A stretch of 64,000 bases of DNA from Cinnamomum chago (lineage: Eukaryota > Streptophyta > Magnoliopsida > Laurales > Lauraceae), in assembly GCA_038049695.1 (NCBI GenBank), contig CP142459.1, positions 64,844,001 to 64,908,000 on the forward strand, in the 5' to 3' direction. The position numbers and the translations under genes are program-made. The notes under the pieces were generated by a model. That model did not search any database, was not told where the DNA came from, and saw only the letters and a list, made by a program, of their open reading frames with translations. Below, piece after piece: positions 51,129-62,209 of the stretch. Within the stretch, counting starts at the first letter, position 1; each line of letters starts with the position of its first letter.

Positions 51129-51681
51129 AACTACTAAAGTGGTCCTAGTTGGTTCAGTCTTGGCTTTAGGGTCAGTCTCAATCCATATGCTTAAGATGAT
51201 TAACAGACTGATAAAATTCAAACCGACTTATCAACTTATATTTCATCTCCGAGCAAACATTTGTTTCGGCTTAGGGCCAGTTTTCACTAGCGGCTCACTT
51301 GAAGAGCCAAAGAGGTATAGGAACGCACCAAAATTAAATCAGCTAATACTCCTTTTAAAGTTTGGACTTAAATTCCGTCTTCATGTTGAATGCTAGCTAA
51401 TTAATAGACTAAATTGAGAAACTACATTCAAATATAGACAAACTAAACAGGTATAACACTTTCATTATTTAGAAGAGGGAACGCTTTACTTAGATAATTA
51501 ACTGTGAAAACACAACAGCTTAGGCACACGAGCCTTGGCGCCAGCAAGACCAACGAAGAAAATTATTTTAGAGCTCACTAGGAATCATGTTCCTTTGCAT
51601 GATAAGCATCACTACCCTATATAGAGTTAGGCAGACTTTACAACATATAGAGGTACATGAAACATACAATCATAAATGGAA
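51129..51681. other. 3' region of the DUF247 gene, nothing else recognised
   Basis: No frame or repeat is supported. Confidence 0.45.
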
Positions 51682-53160
51682 TTATTGCTTTGGGGGCTTG
51701 AAATAGGCGAAGACAGAGAAGTAGGTTTGTAAGATGGTGAGAGTGAGAATAATGAGGGCCGCTATCAAGGATATAATTGCCCATGGACTGCCGAAATAAT
51801 CACGTACCAATTTGGCCCTCCATTTGGGCCATCTTTTCTGGGTGTGTTGGTTAACTTGCTGAAACAAATCGGCTAGGCCACTCTGGTCAAAGTCCCAGAC
51901 AATTTCCTTGCATAAATTGTTGAAGAGAAGTGCCACCTCCTCGTCGCTTCCCAGCGCATTTCGTATGATGTCGGCCTTCCTGAGTATCGACACGTCTCTT
52001 GGCGTGTTCACCAGATTATCAATGAAGATGCAGTAGCCTGTGAAGTGTTCACCGAAGGAACGAAAGCATTGCTCGAAGGCGATGAAATTCCGAAAGAGAA
52101 GATTCGTTCCATCGTAGATCCGAAGGCATGGCATTTCCATCAATCCTCGTTCAAATCTAACTTCGAAGAAGCTTCTGGCTTGCTTCGACACATGAAATCG
52201 CACTCCAGCTTCTTGGAGCTCCGTCGCAGAAGGGATCATATCCTGCGGTTGTGGTGATTTGTGTTCAGACTTCGGTAAGTATTGTTTTGTAGGACATAGA
52301 AAGCGGAGGGTTTTTCCCATGTGTTGGCAAAGGCGGAGGGAAGAGTGTTTGCAATGAAGAAAGCAGAGGCTTTTTCCTGTCGTAGTTTGAGATCTTCTAG
52401 TGGGAGAATCTGGTTTGAGGGACAAGTATACTAAATGAAGCAAATGATGAATATCATGTTCTTCTGGACTCTTCAGCTCAGGCTTATATGAACAAAACAA
52501 ATGCTCAAAGGAAGTTAAGGCCCCATTCCTAAGTGTATCCCTCGGTTGACCAATGAGCTCCCATAGGCATTCCAAGACGAAGAAAGGAAGTTGATTCTCC
52601 AAGAGGACCATGTCAAGGCGTATAAGGGTCGACATCAATTTGTTACCATAAATGAAGACATCGAATTCGACCAAACCGATTTTCTGGAGAATAAATAAAA
52701 TGACGAAGCAGCCGTCAAGCACCATCATTTCTACAAATTCCTTGCTACTCATTTGGATGTTTTCAGAGTAACAATTTCGTGCTTGCGTTTCTATTTCCTT
52801 CATCTTCTTGAGAAACTTCTTCAAGTTATTCCTGCCATTTCCAAAAGCGAGGGCTTTATGTAGACAGTGCCATTTGTGCTCCTCCATAGCTCGCAGGTTT
52901 TCCCTTCCGCGATGAAATGGGCCGAAGGAGACGATGTTGGGATCGTAGGCAGCATGATCATGCTTGCGGATATTTGCCGGGACTCGGCAAATGGTGAATG
53001 ATGGAGAGGAGTTGGGGCCGGATGCGGAGGCCAGCTTCTCTTCCATGGAACTCAGCCATGAAAAATCTATTACCGCATCTTCGGCATTATCAGCATCTAT
53101 TCCTGCACCTTCTTCTACAGGGATGTCTAGTTCTTCTAACAACTCAATCTCTTCTGCCAT
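51682..53160 (-). CDS. DUF247 (UPF0481) membrane-anchored protein, single exon, 492 aa
   Basis: A single open frame from ATG at 53160 to the stop at 51682. The frame extends five codons upstream only to a GTG, so the ATG is the start. The N-terminus is acidic (MAEEIELLEELDIPVEEGAG). The DUF247 signature begins with ICRVPANIRKHDHAAYDPNI and VSFGPFHRGRENLRAMEEHK, then VEMMVLDGCFVILFI and DMVLLENQLPFFVLECLWEL. A final hydrophobic stretch of about 25 residues (PWAIISLIAALIILTLTILQ) is a membrane anchor near the C-terminus. Family members are plant-specific; some act in grass self-incompatibility and in a sex-determination locus, but most have no known role, and none can be assigned here. Length is usual. 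It sits between the two arms of the A/B segmental duplication. Confidence 0.92.
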   Translation of the reverse strand: MAEEIELLEELDIPVEEGAGIDADNAEDAVIDFSWLSSMEEKLASASGPNSSPSFTICRVPANIRKHDHAAYDPNIVSFGPFHRGRENLRAMEEHKWHCLHKALAFGNGRNNLKKFLKKMKEIETQARNCYSENIQMSSKEFVEMMVLDGCFVILFILQKIGLVEFDVFIYGNKLMSTLIRLDMVLLENQLPFFVLECLWELIGQPRDTLRNGALTSFEHLFCSYKPELKSPEEHDIHHLLHLVYLSLKPDSPTRRSQTTTGKSLCFLHCKHSSLRLCQHMGKTLRFLCPTKQYLPKSEHKSPQPQDMIPSATELQEAGVRFHVSKQARSFFEVRFERGLMEMPCLRIYDGTNLLFRNFIAFEQCFRSFGEHFTGYCIFIDNLVNTPRDVSILRKADIIRNALGSDEEVALLFNNLCKEIVWDFDQSGLADLFQQVNQHTQKRWPKWRAKLVRDYFGSPWAIISLIAALIILTLTILQTYFSVFAYFKPPKQ

Positions 53161-53246
53161 CAACGCTTGTAACACTCTAGTCTCTCTTTCTTTCTAAACT
53201 AGGTGATGAGGTGATTGTACTTGTAAAATGTTCCTAGTCCTCTTAT

Positions 53247-53258
53247 CCTTTTTATAGG
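53247..53258 (-). promoter_or_regulatory. TATA box of the DUF247 gene
   Basis: On the minus strand CCTATAAAAAGG lies about 90 bases before the ATG at 53160, a good core promoter match and distance. Confidence 0.6.
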
Positions 53259-53484
53259 AAAAATTTTCTACCGTCCAACACTGGATACAGCTATGGGCTC
53301 CATTTCCTTTTGACAATACTTTAATGATTATTGGAAACTTTGGTCAAATTCCATTTGGAGGACAGCCAGCGTCAGTGATACATCCTTAAAACTGGATTAA
53401 TGTGGTTAATTCCCTGGCAAGAGGATCCAGGCAGTCCATTTAATGGGCCATTTTCAGGATAGGAACCCGACCCCCTTATACGAA

Positions 53485-53700
53485 TTACTTAACCCAGTAG
53501 CATACTCATTAGCTCTGTCAGATATTAAATCACTGGATTATAATCTTATCCCAGCCTTGCGAGTTTAAATCCTATCTTGGTAGTAATCGGCCTAAGAATG
53601 GCAACTTGTCAAAGTGATAAGGTAAGGCAGTTCTCACTGAGGTTATTGGCCAACCCAGCGCTTGGTTGTGTCCAAGAACTTTTACATATAGAATGAAGTG
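53485..53700 (+). mobile_element. Possible tRNA-derived SINE
   Basis: AGTAGCATACTCATTAGCTC followed about 50 bases later by GCGAGTTTAAATCC resembles A and B boxes of a tRNA-derived SINE. No tail or target duplication was found. Confidence 0.4.
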
Positions 53701-54368
53701 AAGTAAAGCTTCAAGTAGTAAAAAAAATAAAATATAGGTGGGTTATGATGATATTTTGTCTTTAATTTTTTAGTAGAGAATTTTTTTGACATTTTGGTTT
53801 AAAAGCGAGTGTTATTTTATCTTTTAGTGCTGAAATGAGGTTGTTATTTTACTTTTTATTTTTAAAAAATGGTGTAAATTTTAAAAATATGTACTTTTGA
53901 TGTGACCCATTTTTTTTTTTTAATTTGATGCTTTATTTCACTCCACTCTACAGGTGCGCTACAAGTGTAAGTCCATGCTACCTTACTTGTGTGAGTTAAT
54001 CCCTCTTCATAAAAAATACAAAAATAAAGGTATATATATATGTATAAAGCAATAGGCTTTTTCTTTTTTAAAGCAATGAGCCTTTGCTTTTTCGTTTTTT
54101 CTATTTTTATTTTAACTAGTTTCCATGGATAAAGGTGGGAGACTAAAAAAAAGATAAATCATAAAAAAAAGAAGAAGAATAAAAAATAGAACTCATGATT
54201 TTGCAAAACCTGTGAAGAATCCAAACAAAGTTTTATTTTATTGTTATTTTTTTTCAGAGAGAATACAAAAGATTAAGCCATATGAGCAGATTGGCCAGGT
54301 CGAGGCGCAAGACAGGATTAGGGGACCTGTTAACTGTACCAAAAAGCTACGAAAACTATGGGTAGACG
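53701..54368. other. AT-rich spacer, no gene
   Basis: Only simple A/T-rich text and short frames are seen. Confidence 0.5.
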
Positions 54369-54838
54369 TAGGGATGAAAATATGGGCCGTGCCGGCACTG
54401 AAGAAGGGCCCAGTCGTGCCTGGGCCGGGCCGGCACGACCCATGATAATTAAGCGGGCCTTGTTGTGCCTTGCCAAAGACCTCTGGGGGGTCAGCCCAGC
54501 ACGGCTCAGGGCACAGCAAGACCGGGCCCTAGTCGAGCCTGGGCCGTGCAGCCCGTGGGCGGCCCACATATCCCCCTCCCCCCATTTTAAATTTTTTTTT
54601 TTAAGTTCTTTAAGTCTTGGAAACTTAGACTCTTCACTCTTGGTCTTGGACCAATTTCATTAAAATAAAGAAATTAAGAAAAATAACAAGTAGAATAACA
54701 CTAATGATGTTTTGAAAAAATACATCAAATAAATTGTATTTCCTTGAAATTTAAGTTGCAAAAAGTTAAAAAAATTACAAGTTTGAACTTGAATCAATAT
54801 ATATAATGAAATTCAAACCTTCTTATAAATGAAAAAAG

Positions 54839-54955
54839 AATTACAACTTTAAAAACCTATGATACATTCTAAAAAATAAATTACAACTTTAAAAACTTAC
54901 GATACATTCTAAAAAATATATTACAAGTTGAAAGCCTATTATATATTCTAAAAAA
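54839..54955. repeat. Tandem repeat of about 45 bp inside hAT copy 2
   Basis: About three units of ATTACAACTTTAAAAACCTA plus TGATACATTCTAAAAAAT. Copy 1 has about four, showing length change after the copies separated. Confidence 0.7.
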
Positions 54956-54962
54956 AATTATA

Positions 54963-57032
54963 CTATAATATATATAACCCCGCTAGCTCTTCTTCTATCT
55001 CGATCTCATCATTATCGAGGTGTTGTTCCCTATCATGTGCTTGATACCAATCCCGTAAGCACATGCGGGTCTTAATGGTTTCTTCTGTAAGCATAGTCCT
55101 TCTGGGATCAATAAGGCGCCCACTTGCACTAAATGCCTGCTCTGATGCAACTGTAGACGCTGGTATTGTTAGTATATCACGGGCTATGGCGGAAAGCACA
55201 GAAAACTTAGTTTCGAATGATTTCTACCATGCCAAAATATCAAAATCATCTTCTTCATCATCTGAGATTGCAACAAGATCACTCCCCAGGTATATTGTTA
55301 ATTCATTAAGGTTGTAAGATCCTCCGAAAAAAGAGGAGTTATTTCCATGAAATTTCCTCATAATACTCCAAATAGCCTTCTTTTTTCCTTTACGTACTTG
55401 GGGAGGGCCTGTTGGGACCGTGGGTGCTATGGATCTACCTAATCAGGTATCATAATCAAAATAAAGTGTTTCTAATTGTGTCCTAATTGTTATCATGTCA
55501 TTTATATTAGTTGTATTCATATTAGAGTTTGTTTCATCAAGAAGGGTTTCTACACCTTGTAATTTCAATCGAGTGTCTAATGCAACAGCTATTCAAAATG
55601 TTAAATGAGCTATTCTCCAATATGATGAAAACTTTGCCTCCATTTGTACACACATGAGTTGAAAAATTGGAAAATCTTTATACTTTTTAAAAGTAAGACT
55701 TATTTCATAAAAATGGGCTAAAGCTTGATTTGATGTTGCATTATAAAAAACTTCTAAAAAATCTCTTATATATTATCTCAAGAAGGGTCCATTTATCATC
55801 ACTTATAAAAATATTTTCATGCTCCAAATAAAGTTGACAATATTGATTTAGTGTCATTTTATAGGCACATGATTCTTTTTACATTTTATAGGTAAAATCC
55901 AATTTATGCTTTATATCATATGATATTTGCTTTGGTCTTTGATTCAAATTTACACATATGTCCCTCCACCATTGTTTTCGTGAGGGAGAACAAAAAATGT
56001 ATCCTACAATCCATTTAATCATCTCTAATTAATCTCACCCCTACTTGTACGATAAGATTTATGACGTGGCATGCACATCTATTGTGAAATAGATCTCCAT
56101 TTAAATCAAGTTGAATCGATTGTTTTAGTAAATCTATTGCGACATTGTTAGTGCTTGCATTATCTAAAGTTATAGAAATTATTTTATTTTCAATTTTATA
56201 TTCTCTAAGTTTTTCAAGGATGGTGGACCCTATCCTAGTATCCGTGTTTGGAAATTCTAGCATAGAAAATGAAATCATTCTTTTCTACATCACCCAATCT
56301 CTAGCAATATAATGTGATGTGATTGCAATGTACCCCAGATTTTGTTTAGAGGTCCATAAATCTGAAATTAAAGCCACTTTTCCAGGTAAATTTTCAAAAA
56401 TATTTTTTTAAATTCTCTTTTTCTTTCAAAAAAGTTTTTATTGCATCATTTCTAGCAGTAACTCTGGATATTTTCTGCCATGAAAGAACAAAGGCAGACC
56501 TCAAAAATCTTTCAAAACATCGATCTTCGGTAAGAATAAATGGATAGTGATGACAAATTATAAACTTAATAAGTTAATATCTAGCATTAGTAGGGTCATA
56601 ATTGAAAACTCATAAACTGCCAGATGAATCTGTTTGAAAAAGTTGTATTTGAATCATCCCACCTCTTACGCCATCGTTAGCGGTATTCGTATGTTTGAGC
56701 ATACACTTTTTCATGTGTCTACTAAGGTGGCCAGTGCCGCTTGATGATTTGCCACTGAGGAGATCTTTGCAAAATTTACATTGTGTCTTTTCCTCTGTTC
56801 CTCCCGTGGGACTTGGGACAGTAACTTTAACAAAATAAGTCCATACAGGAAAAGTCAATCTTGATTTTCTCTTCTGTTTAGTTGTAAAAACCGAAAATGC
56901 AGGATTTTGGGGACTATTACTATCTACTTCTATGCCCTGACTTTGATCTAAATGAATAAATTCTGGATCTTCCTCATTTAGAGAAAAGTCAAGGTTGAAA
57001 GGTTGTGATGGTCCAACCATTTTTCTAAACAA
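54963..57032 (-). pseudogene. hAT transposase remains, copy 2
   Basis: The N-terminal piece (57032-56610) has PSQPFNLDFSLNEEDPEF and a BED zinc finger CKFCKDLLSGKSSSGTGHLS followed by RHMKKC. The core piece (56278-56015) has TLDNASTNNVAIDLLKQSI and HNRCACHVINLIVQVG. The C-terminal piece (55199-54963) is better kept than in copy 1, with IARDILTIPASTVASEQAFS then ASGRLIDPRRTMLTEETI, the hAT dimerisation signature. Several frame breaks and stops separate these pieces, so it is a pseudogene. Confidence 0.8.
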
Positions 57033-57783
57033 AAGATAAAAAATTTTAATAAATAATTATGTATAATGTGTTTTTTGTGATAATTTATATAAGAAAGGGG
57101 AGAAGATGAGACTTAATATATAATATTACTATGTATATTATTACTAAATAAAACTCAAAATTAAATATAATAAATACCTTTATGAGAGAGGAAGAGCTAA
57201 TATGGAGAAGTTCTTCTTAGTTGAATCCTCCACTTTAGAAAAGTCACCCTCACTTTTCACTTCGTAGAAAACTTTGTATAGAGAGCTTAGACTTTAGAAT
57301 GAGACTTAAGAGAGCTTAGAGCCTTAGAACTTTAGAGGGAGTGTGAAAAATGAGAGAGTAGATGAGTACGGAGAAATGAGAGGAATGAGAGCCATTTATA
57401 GAATTCCTAAGTGATAAAATGACATAAAATACCCCCTCATATGACCGTTTTATAGCAGTTGGCGGGTTATAATGGTAAAAAATGATAAAAAGACACTAAT
57501 ACCAACCCCCCCCCCCCCCCCCCCCCCCCCCTTTCCATTTGACCGTGGGTGTTAAAAATGTAAAAAAACCACATTTGACCTTTTTTTAGAGGGGGGGATT
57601 TTTTGAAAAAATAGCCGTTGGGGCCGGGCCGCCCGTGGGCCTGGGGCACTGGCCTAGCACGGCACGGATTTTTAACCCGGCTGGCAGCACTGCCCAATGG
57701 GGCCCAGCCCAGGCACGGTTTTTTCGTGCCGGGCCCATGCTGGGCTTGGGCCGCCCGCACAAATTTTCACCCCTACGCAGATG

Positions 57784-58497
57784 TGCCTGAGGCCCCTCCA
57801 CTCTGACCTGTTCCTCTGAAACTGTCGCAAGTGAGAAATTTGGGGCCTGGATTTTCATTGCAAGGAATTTTAACTTCTCGTAAAGAAATTCGGAGCCATG
57901 ATTTTTCACTTTGACTTTGTCACTTGGTGGATGAGTAATGTTAAATTCCTAATTTAAAGGCACTCACCCAAAGATTTGCGGTGCAGGACCAATTAACATT
58001 AACAACCATTACATTCCGAATACAACTTGGCGCGCGGGCTAAAATCGATCTTGAATCATCTGATCAAAAGACTAGAGCCTGGATTTTGGAACCTTCATCG
58101 ATTTCAAGACAACTCAGGCTTGGTCTAGGGGTATCCAAATTAAAACTAGGTACCTGACTGTTATACAAACATATATAAATGTGTCTATTTGTATGCTGTA
58201 TGCTATACAATATGTACAATTATATACAAGGAATATATATTTTTCTAAGTTTTACACTCTTTTTTCCTGAAAAATATAAGAGAATCGAATCAAACTCATA
58301 CGTTTGTGTAATTTGGTCTAACCCAATTAAGTTGGGCCTGGATCAAGCATGTTCGGGTCTCACTCACTTCCTTTTATTTTTATTAAGTTTTTGCTCCTGT
58401 AAAAGGCCCATGCACCTTCATACTCATGCTATCCAAGTTCCTATCCAATAAACCCTGGGTTCGATTCTAAAAGTGCACTTATCTATTAGAATGTGGA
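57784..58497. other. Spacer, no gene
   Basis: No frame or terminal repeat is supported between hAT copy 2 and the gypsy LTR. Confidence 0.45.
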
Positions 58498-59250
58498 TGC
58501 TAGTTCCAAAAACTAATGGACAGCGGAATAAATGAATTAGACCAAAGAGAACTAACAAATAGATCTAATGAAGCAACCTAGATCTGCAGGCAGTGATGAA
58601 ACAGGTGTAGACAAGCCCTGCGAAAGAGTTTGTCGAATCCTAGACGGATTCCTGTGAAGACCAACTCCGTAGAAGGGAATTAGCCAAATTCCTGTCGGAA
58701 CTAAATAACAATCTTCCATTGAAGATAAAGAGAAAATCAAACAAATCAACTAATCTTATTATTGAATAAGGAGGAAGTACTCCTCTAATAGATAGATTAC
58801 ATATTTATAGGAATGATTGGACATCCCCTTTCCTAATAGGACTATGCTTTCCTAAACAATAAAGGAAACTAAACTTAACTAAACTTGGTTACAATCCAAA
58901 AAAAATAAAACTCCTAATTTTAATGACTTCTAAATAAAGAACAAATTTCTAAATAAGACTCTTAACTAATTAAAACTCTAACTAACTGAATGACCTATTG
59001 GACTTGTGGACCGGGCCCAATTAGTTGGTCTGCCCTGCATCAGTTTCTCCCCGCTTTGGAGAGAACTCGACATCGAGTTCTGTAAATGTCCACATGGGGT
59101 CAAAAATCAAGCATATAAACTTTCGGAGTTCTTGATCTTCATATTCTTTACATAGCTTGGGAACTCGAATTGATTTCTTCCTCTAGTTAGAAGCATGTTG
59201 GAAGTATTGATGCTTTTGATGTCTCCATTTTTCTTTGTCAATTTTTAAAG
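58498..59250 (-). mobile_element. Gypsy-type LTR with adjoining internal end, fragment
   Basis: On the minus strand an LTR runs from TGATGCAGGGC (59042) to GGAACTAGCA (58498), 545 bp with TG/CA ends and a TATA-like CCTATAAATATG near 58805. Just outside the start are a purine-rich AAAGCGGGGAGAAAC and the palindrome GAACTCGATGTCGAGTTC, which are typical of the internal 3' end of plant gypsy elements. Only about 200 bases of internal sequence remain and no other LTR is seen. It is a fossil without coding capacity. Confidence 0.65.
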
Positions 59251-59269
59251 ATTTTCTTATAGAGAGGAC

Positions 59270-59714
59270 TTGATTGGAAGAATTGTGGAAAGCTTTTTAA
59301 TTTTTTAAAAATATTCAAATCTCCATATACCTTTTTGAAAATGGGCCAAAAGTTTTAGGGAGTTGTTATTCACACATCCCTCCTTGTACATCCATCCACA
59401 GGTCCCCTCTAAGAAATCCCCAAACTACTCATGTCCCTCTCTTTCCCTCTCTCGATGTTCGCCGCTCACCTCCGCCCTCTCCCTCTCCCTCTCCATGTCT
59501 CTCTGCCCCGTCCCTGCTCGTCGTCCAACTCCGCCTGGCGCCCAGCTCCCTCTCCTTCTTCCTCCTTGTCCCTCTCCCTCTCCCTCTGTCTCTCCCTCTC
59601 CTTGATTGACATCCCTCTCCCGCTAGGTGGGGCCAAATAATATGCTCATTTGTTCGGCCCCTTAGCGACCGAACGGGAGATGGAGAAGGCGCGGGCAAAG
59701 GTGGACGATGAGCA

Positions 59715-59759
<45 letters not shown>

Positions 59760-60745
59760 GTCTAGGGACAAGGAGAGGGAGAGGCCAGGGCGCGTGGTGG
59801 AGCCGGGCGGTAAGCAGGGAGAGGGAGAGAGGGAAGGAGAGGGACAAAGGTACTTTGGAGAGTTCCTAAAATTGAATGCGTAAGGAGCAATGAGGGATGT
59901 GCTAATAGCAATTCCCAAGTTTTACACCTTCTTTGAAATTTCCCCTTACATTTATTTTTTGACAAAAAAAAATACTTCTTCTTTGATCTTCATGGACGGC
60001 TGTTAAATACTCTGATGACGATGATTTATAAATAGAATTGAGTGCACTTCAGGCTTTGGATAGGATCTTTCCTCTGCAAGGGGCCAGTGAAATAATTTAA
60101 CAGCGGGTGAGGTGTCATATTATCTCCGAAGAGAAGTAGTGATTAATCAATGTTAAGAGTTAAAACATTCCTCAGTGACAAAGCAGCAGCTTTACTACTC
60201 GAATCTGGCATTTAAACTTGTAGTTTTTGGAGTAAAGTTCAAGGAGTCCGCAAGGCAAAGGAGAAATTTTTTTTTACACACTGTCTTAGATTCAATGGAT
60301 AACAATTTTTATTTTCATTTGTGCCGGCCAAGCCAATGTCACTATATCGGTGGGACCCCATATGGTCGAGCCTTTGAAATGGAGAAATTTTGGTCCAAGA
60401 ACCCCTTCTCAGGGATTCCAGGTATTGACATTGCACCCAGGAAACTATAGCGTCAGAGTGACCAGGCCTAAAACATAGTTATAATGAGTTTGGCCCATGC
60501 CAAAATTGAGTAACAAGTGGGACGCAGTGCCCAACTTAAGTCACATAGTACATGACTCATCAAGAATTTGTTCAACTTGACAATGGGGGCCTGAAGTGCC
60601 AATCCAAAGTTGGTTCCCTTGAAAGCATTGAGTGATTTCCTGGTGAAGCAAGCTGAAGAAGGCTTGAGAAGATTCTCCCGGGCAAACTTTGATCCCCAAA
60701 GTATGGTGTTGGTGTTGGTCCTAGATTGAATGACACAACTCACAC
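59270..60745. repeat. Segmental repeat B, copy 2
   Basis: Colinear with 48530-49900 on both sides of an element inserted at 59358-59916. Shared text includes AATATTCAAATCTCCAT, GATTTATAAATAGAAT, AGCAGCTTTACTACTCGAAT-like sequence and GGAGTCCGCAAGGCA. No frame is conserved between the copies, so a gene is unlikely. Confidence 0.75.
59358..59916. mobile_element. TIR element in repeat B copy 2 with CT/GA-rich interior, 559 bp
   Basis: The ends GGGAGTTGTTATTCACACAT and GGGAATTGCTATTAGCACAT (followed by CCCTC in both) form an inverted repeat of about 25 bp. AAGTTTTA flanks both sides (59350-59357 and 59917-59924), 8 bp, and repeat B copy 1 shows the site without the insert. The interior is (CTCTCC)n-like on the left and (GA)n on the right, making long spurious frames on both strands. 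An 8-bp duplication suits hAT, but the end sequence could also be Mutator-like. Confidence 0.85.
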
Positions 60746-60870
60746 GTGTGATAATAAAAGCTCATATATGCAAAGCATAAGGAGCCAAGGAGGCAAGGTT
60801 TGAACTCCCAATGAGAATTGTCTCTCCTGACCACGAAGGTAAATAGCTGTTTTCAAAAAAAAAAAAAAAA
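60746..60870 (+). mobile_element. Poly(A)-tailed SINE-like insertion
   Basis: A stretch with GGCAAGGTTTGAACTCCCAA (a B-box-like core, GGTTTGAACTCC) ends in about 18 A near 60869, joined to a short piece of repeat A. It separates repeat B copy 2 from repeat A. Its left border is approximate. Confidence 0.5.
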
Positions 60871-60930
60871 AGCGCTCCATTTGCTGCTCATTCTAGTGAC
60901 ATTTTCCTCCCAGTTGGCTACTAGTACATG
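60871..60930. repeat. Segmental repeat A, short copy 4
   Basis: GCTCCATTTGCTGCTCATTC, then TTCCTCCCAGTTGGCTACTA, matches the start of repeat A, placed after repeat B as in the 48.5-50.7 kb region. Confidence 0.6.
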
Positions 60931-62209
60931 CTCCATCTTGTGAACGTGGAAGTCTGTACTATTTGGAAATAAGAAAGGAAAAAAAAAAACATGGTGGTCC
61001 TTGCAAACCCAATAACAAACCAATTTAATAAGAAATAAAACAAAAAACAGAACAGATGGTAATATATTTTCAGTTTAGACAAGCACACTTGGAACTATGT
61101 AGTTCGCGTTATGTTACTAAGTAAGTAAAAAGAGCTGCAGTAACCTGTTCATTGGATATGGATATTTGATGGTCCATGGAGTGTGGACTGGTTGGTTTTT
61201 TTTTTTTTTTTTTTTTTTTCTTTCTTTCATTATTAACCGCCATCGGATTCGATATAAAAAGAAAGAGTTTCGCTACATGGACGCACTAGGGGACCGGGCC
61301 AGGAATCGGTCCCCCAGTATGTCCAAGAAGAGTTTCTCAAAAAGAAAAGAAGAAACAAAAAAAAAAAAAAAAAAAACAAATGCACTTAGAAAAACAATAT
61401 AGTTTTGAAGTTCCAATATTGAGTGCTGCGATTATTTGAATAAAGTTATATTCTGGGAACCCTTCATCCTCTGTCTCCTTTACATACCATAACCAACCTG
61501 TGTGTGTCTCAGGCAAGCCACATTAGGGGGAGAAGCTTACTAAGCACAAGAACAACCAGATTAGTATTTTATTATGGATGCGACCGGACTCTGGCCCAAA
61601 TCCATTTTTATTGGGCCCAAAAGAGAGATCCATATCCAGATTTTAGGCAGGGTAGTAAGAGATCACAAAGGTATGATAAGCTTTTACCAAAGTGAAAAAA
61701 AAGAAGTGTCGAATAAAATAAGTAGTTTTCATTTGCAGTGATCCTGATAGGGAATGTGGTCTAAGTTGGAGTTCACGTTGCTGTGATTGGCTAACGTAAA
61801 CCCCACCAAGGTTCCAACGACACTATCACATTAACAATATGGGAATGGCACAGCACATTTTGAAGCCTCTGATGGAAGTTCCCAACCAATATTTGGTAAC
61901 CCTTTTCAAGAAATGCAAATCTCTTGGATTGAAGTATGGATGTATGATGAATTGAAATATGGTGAGGTGAAGCATCAAATCAAGAGAGAATAAAATATAA
62001 AGTATTTTGATGATATTTTGTTTTTAATTGTTTTATATAGAATCTTTTTGACTTTTTTTATAGGAAAGTTAATTTTTTTTGTCTTTTAGTGAAAAAAGGA
62101 GGTTGTATTTTTTACTTCTTTTTAAAAAGATTGAGGGAATGTTGAAATTGTATACTTTTGATATGACCTAGTAAATTTTTGTCTGAATCCGATTCACTTC
62201 ACTTTAAAT
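60931..62209. other. Spacer before the PPR pseudogene, no gene
   Basis: Poly(T) at 61197-61219 and poly(A) near 61359-61376 bracket a short GC-richer piece. No supported frame or transposon end is seen. Confidence 0.45.

Larger units (their letters stand above)
54369..57775 (-). mobile_element. hAT transposon with decayed transposase, copy 2 (3407 bp)
   Basis: The ends TAGGGATGAAAAT and, inverted, TAGGGGTGAAAAT pair well and match copy 1 in family. GC-rich GGGCC / GGCACGG subterminal blocks, the tandem repeat and the transposase occupy the same order as in copy 1. Flanks GGTAGACG and CGCAGATG agree at only five of eight bases, so the target duplication has decayed or one flank was altered. 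It lacks the two short insertions of copy 1. A C-run of about 28 bases lies at 57504-57531. Confidence 0.8.

Noticed and set aside
53161-53175. Five extra residues at the DUF247 start
   Set aside because: The codon at 53175 is GTG; the ATG at 53160 is the first usual start and lies well placed after a TATA box.
57504-57531. Long C-run as a functional or G-quadruplex element
   Set aside because: A simple run of this kind is often a sequencing or assembly artefact and lies in transposon DNA; no support for function.
54361-57783. 8-bp target duplication for hAT copy 2
   Set aside because: Flanks GGTAGACG and CGCAGATG agree at only five of eight bases, too few to claim.
59363-59965. Several overlapping long frames on both strands
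   Set aside because: They arise from CT/GA simple repeats inside a transposon; low-complexity Ser/Pro/Leu and Arg/Glu text without family resemblance.
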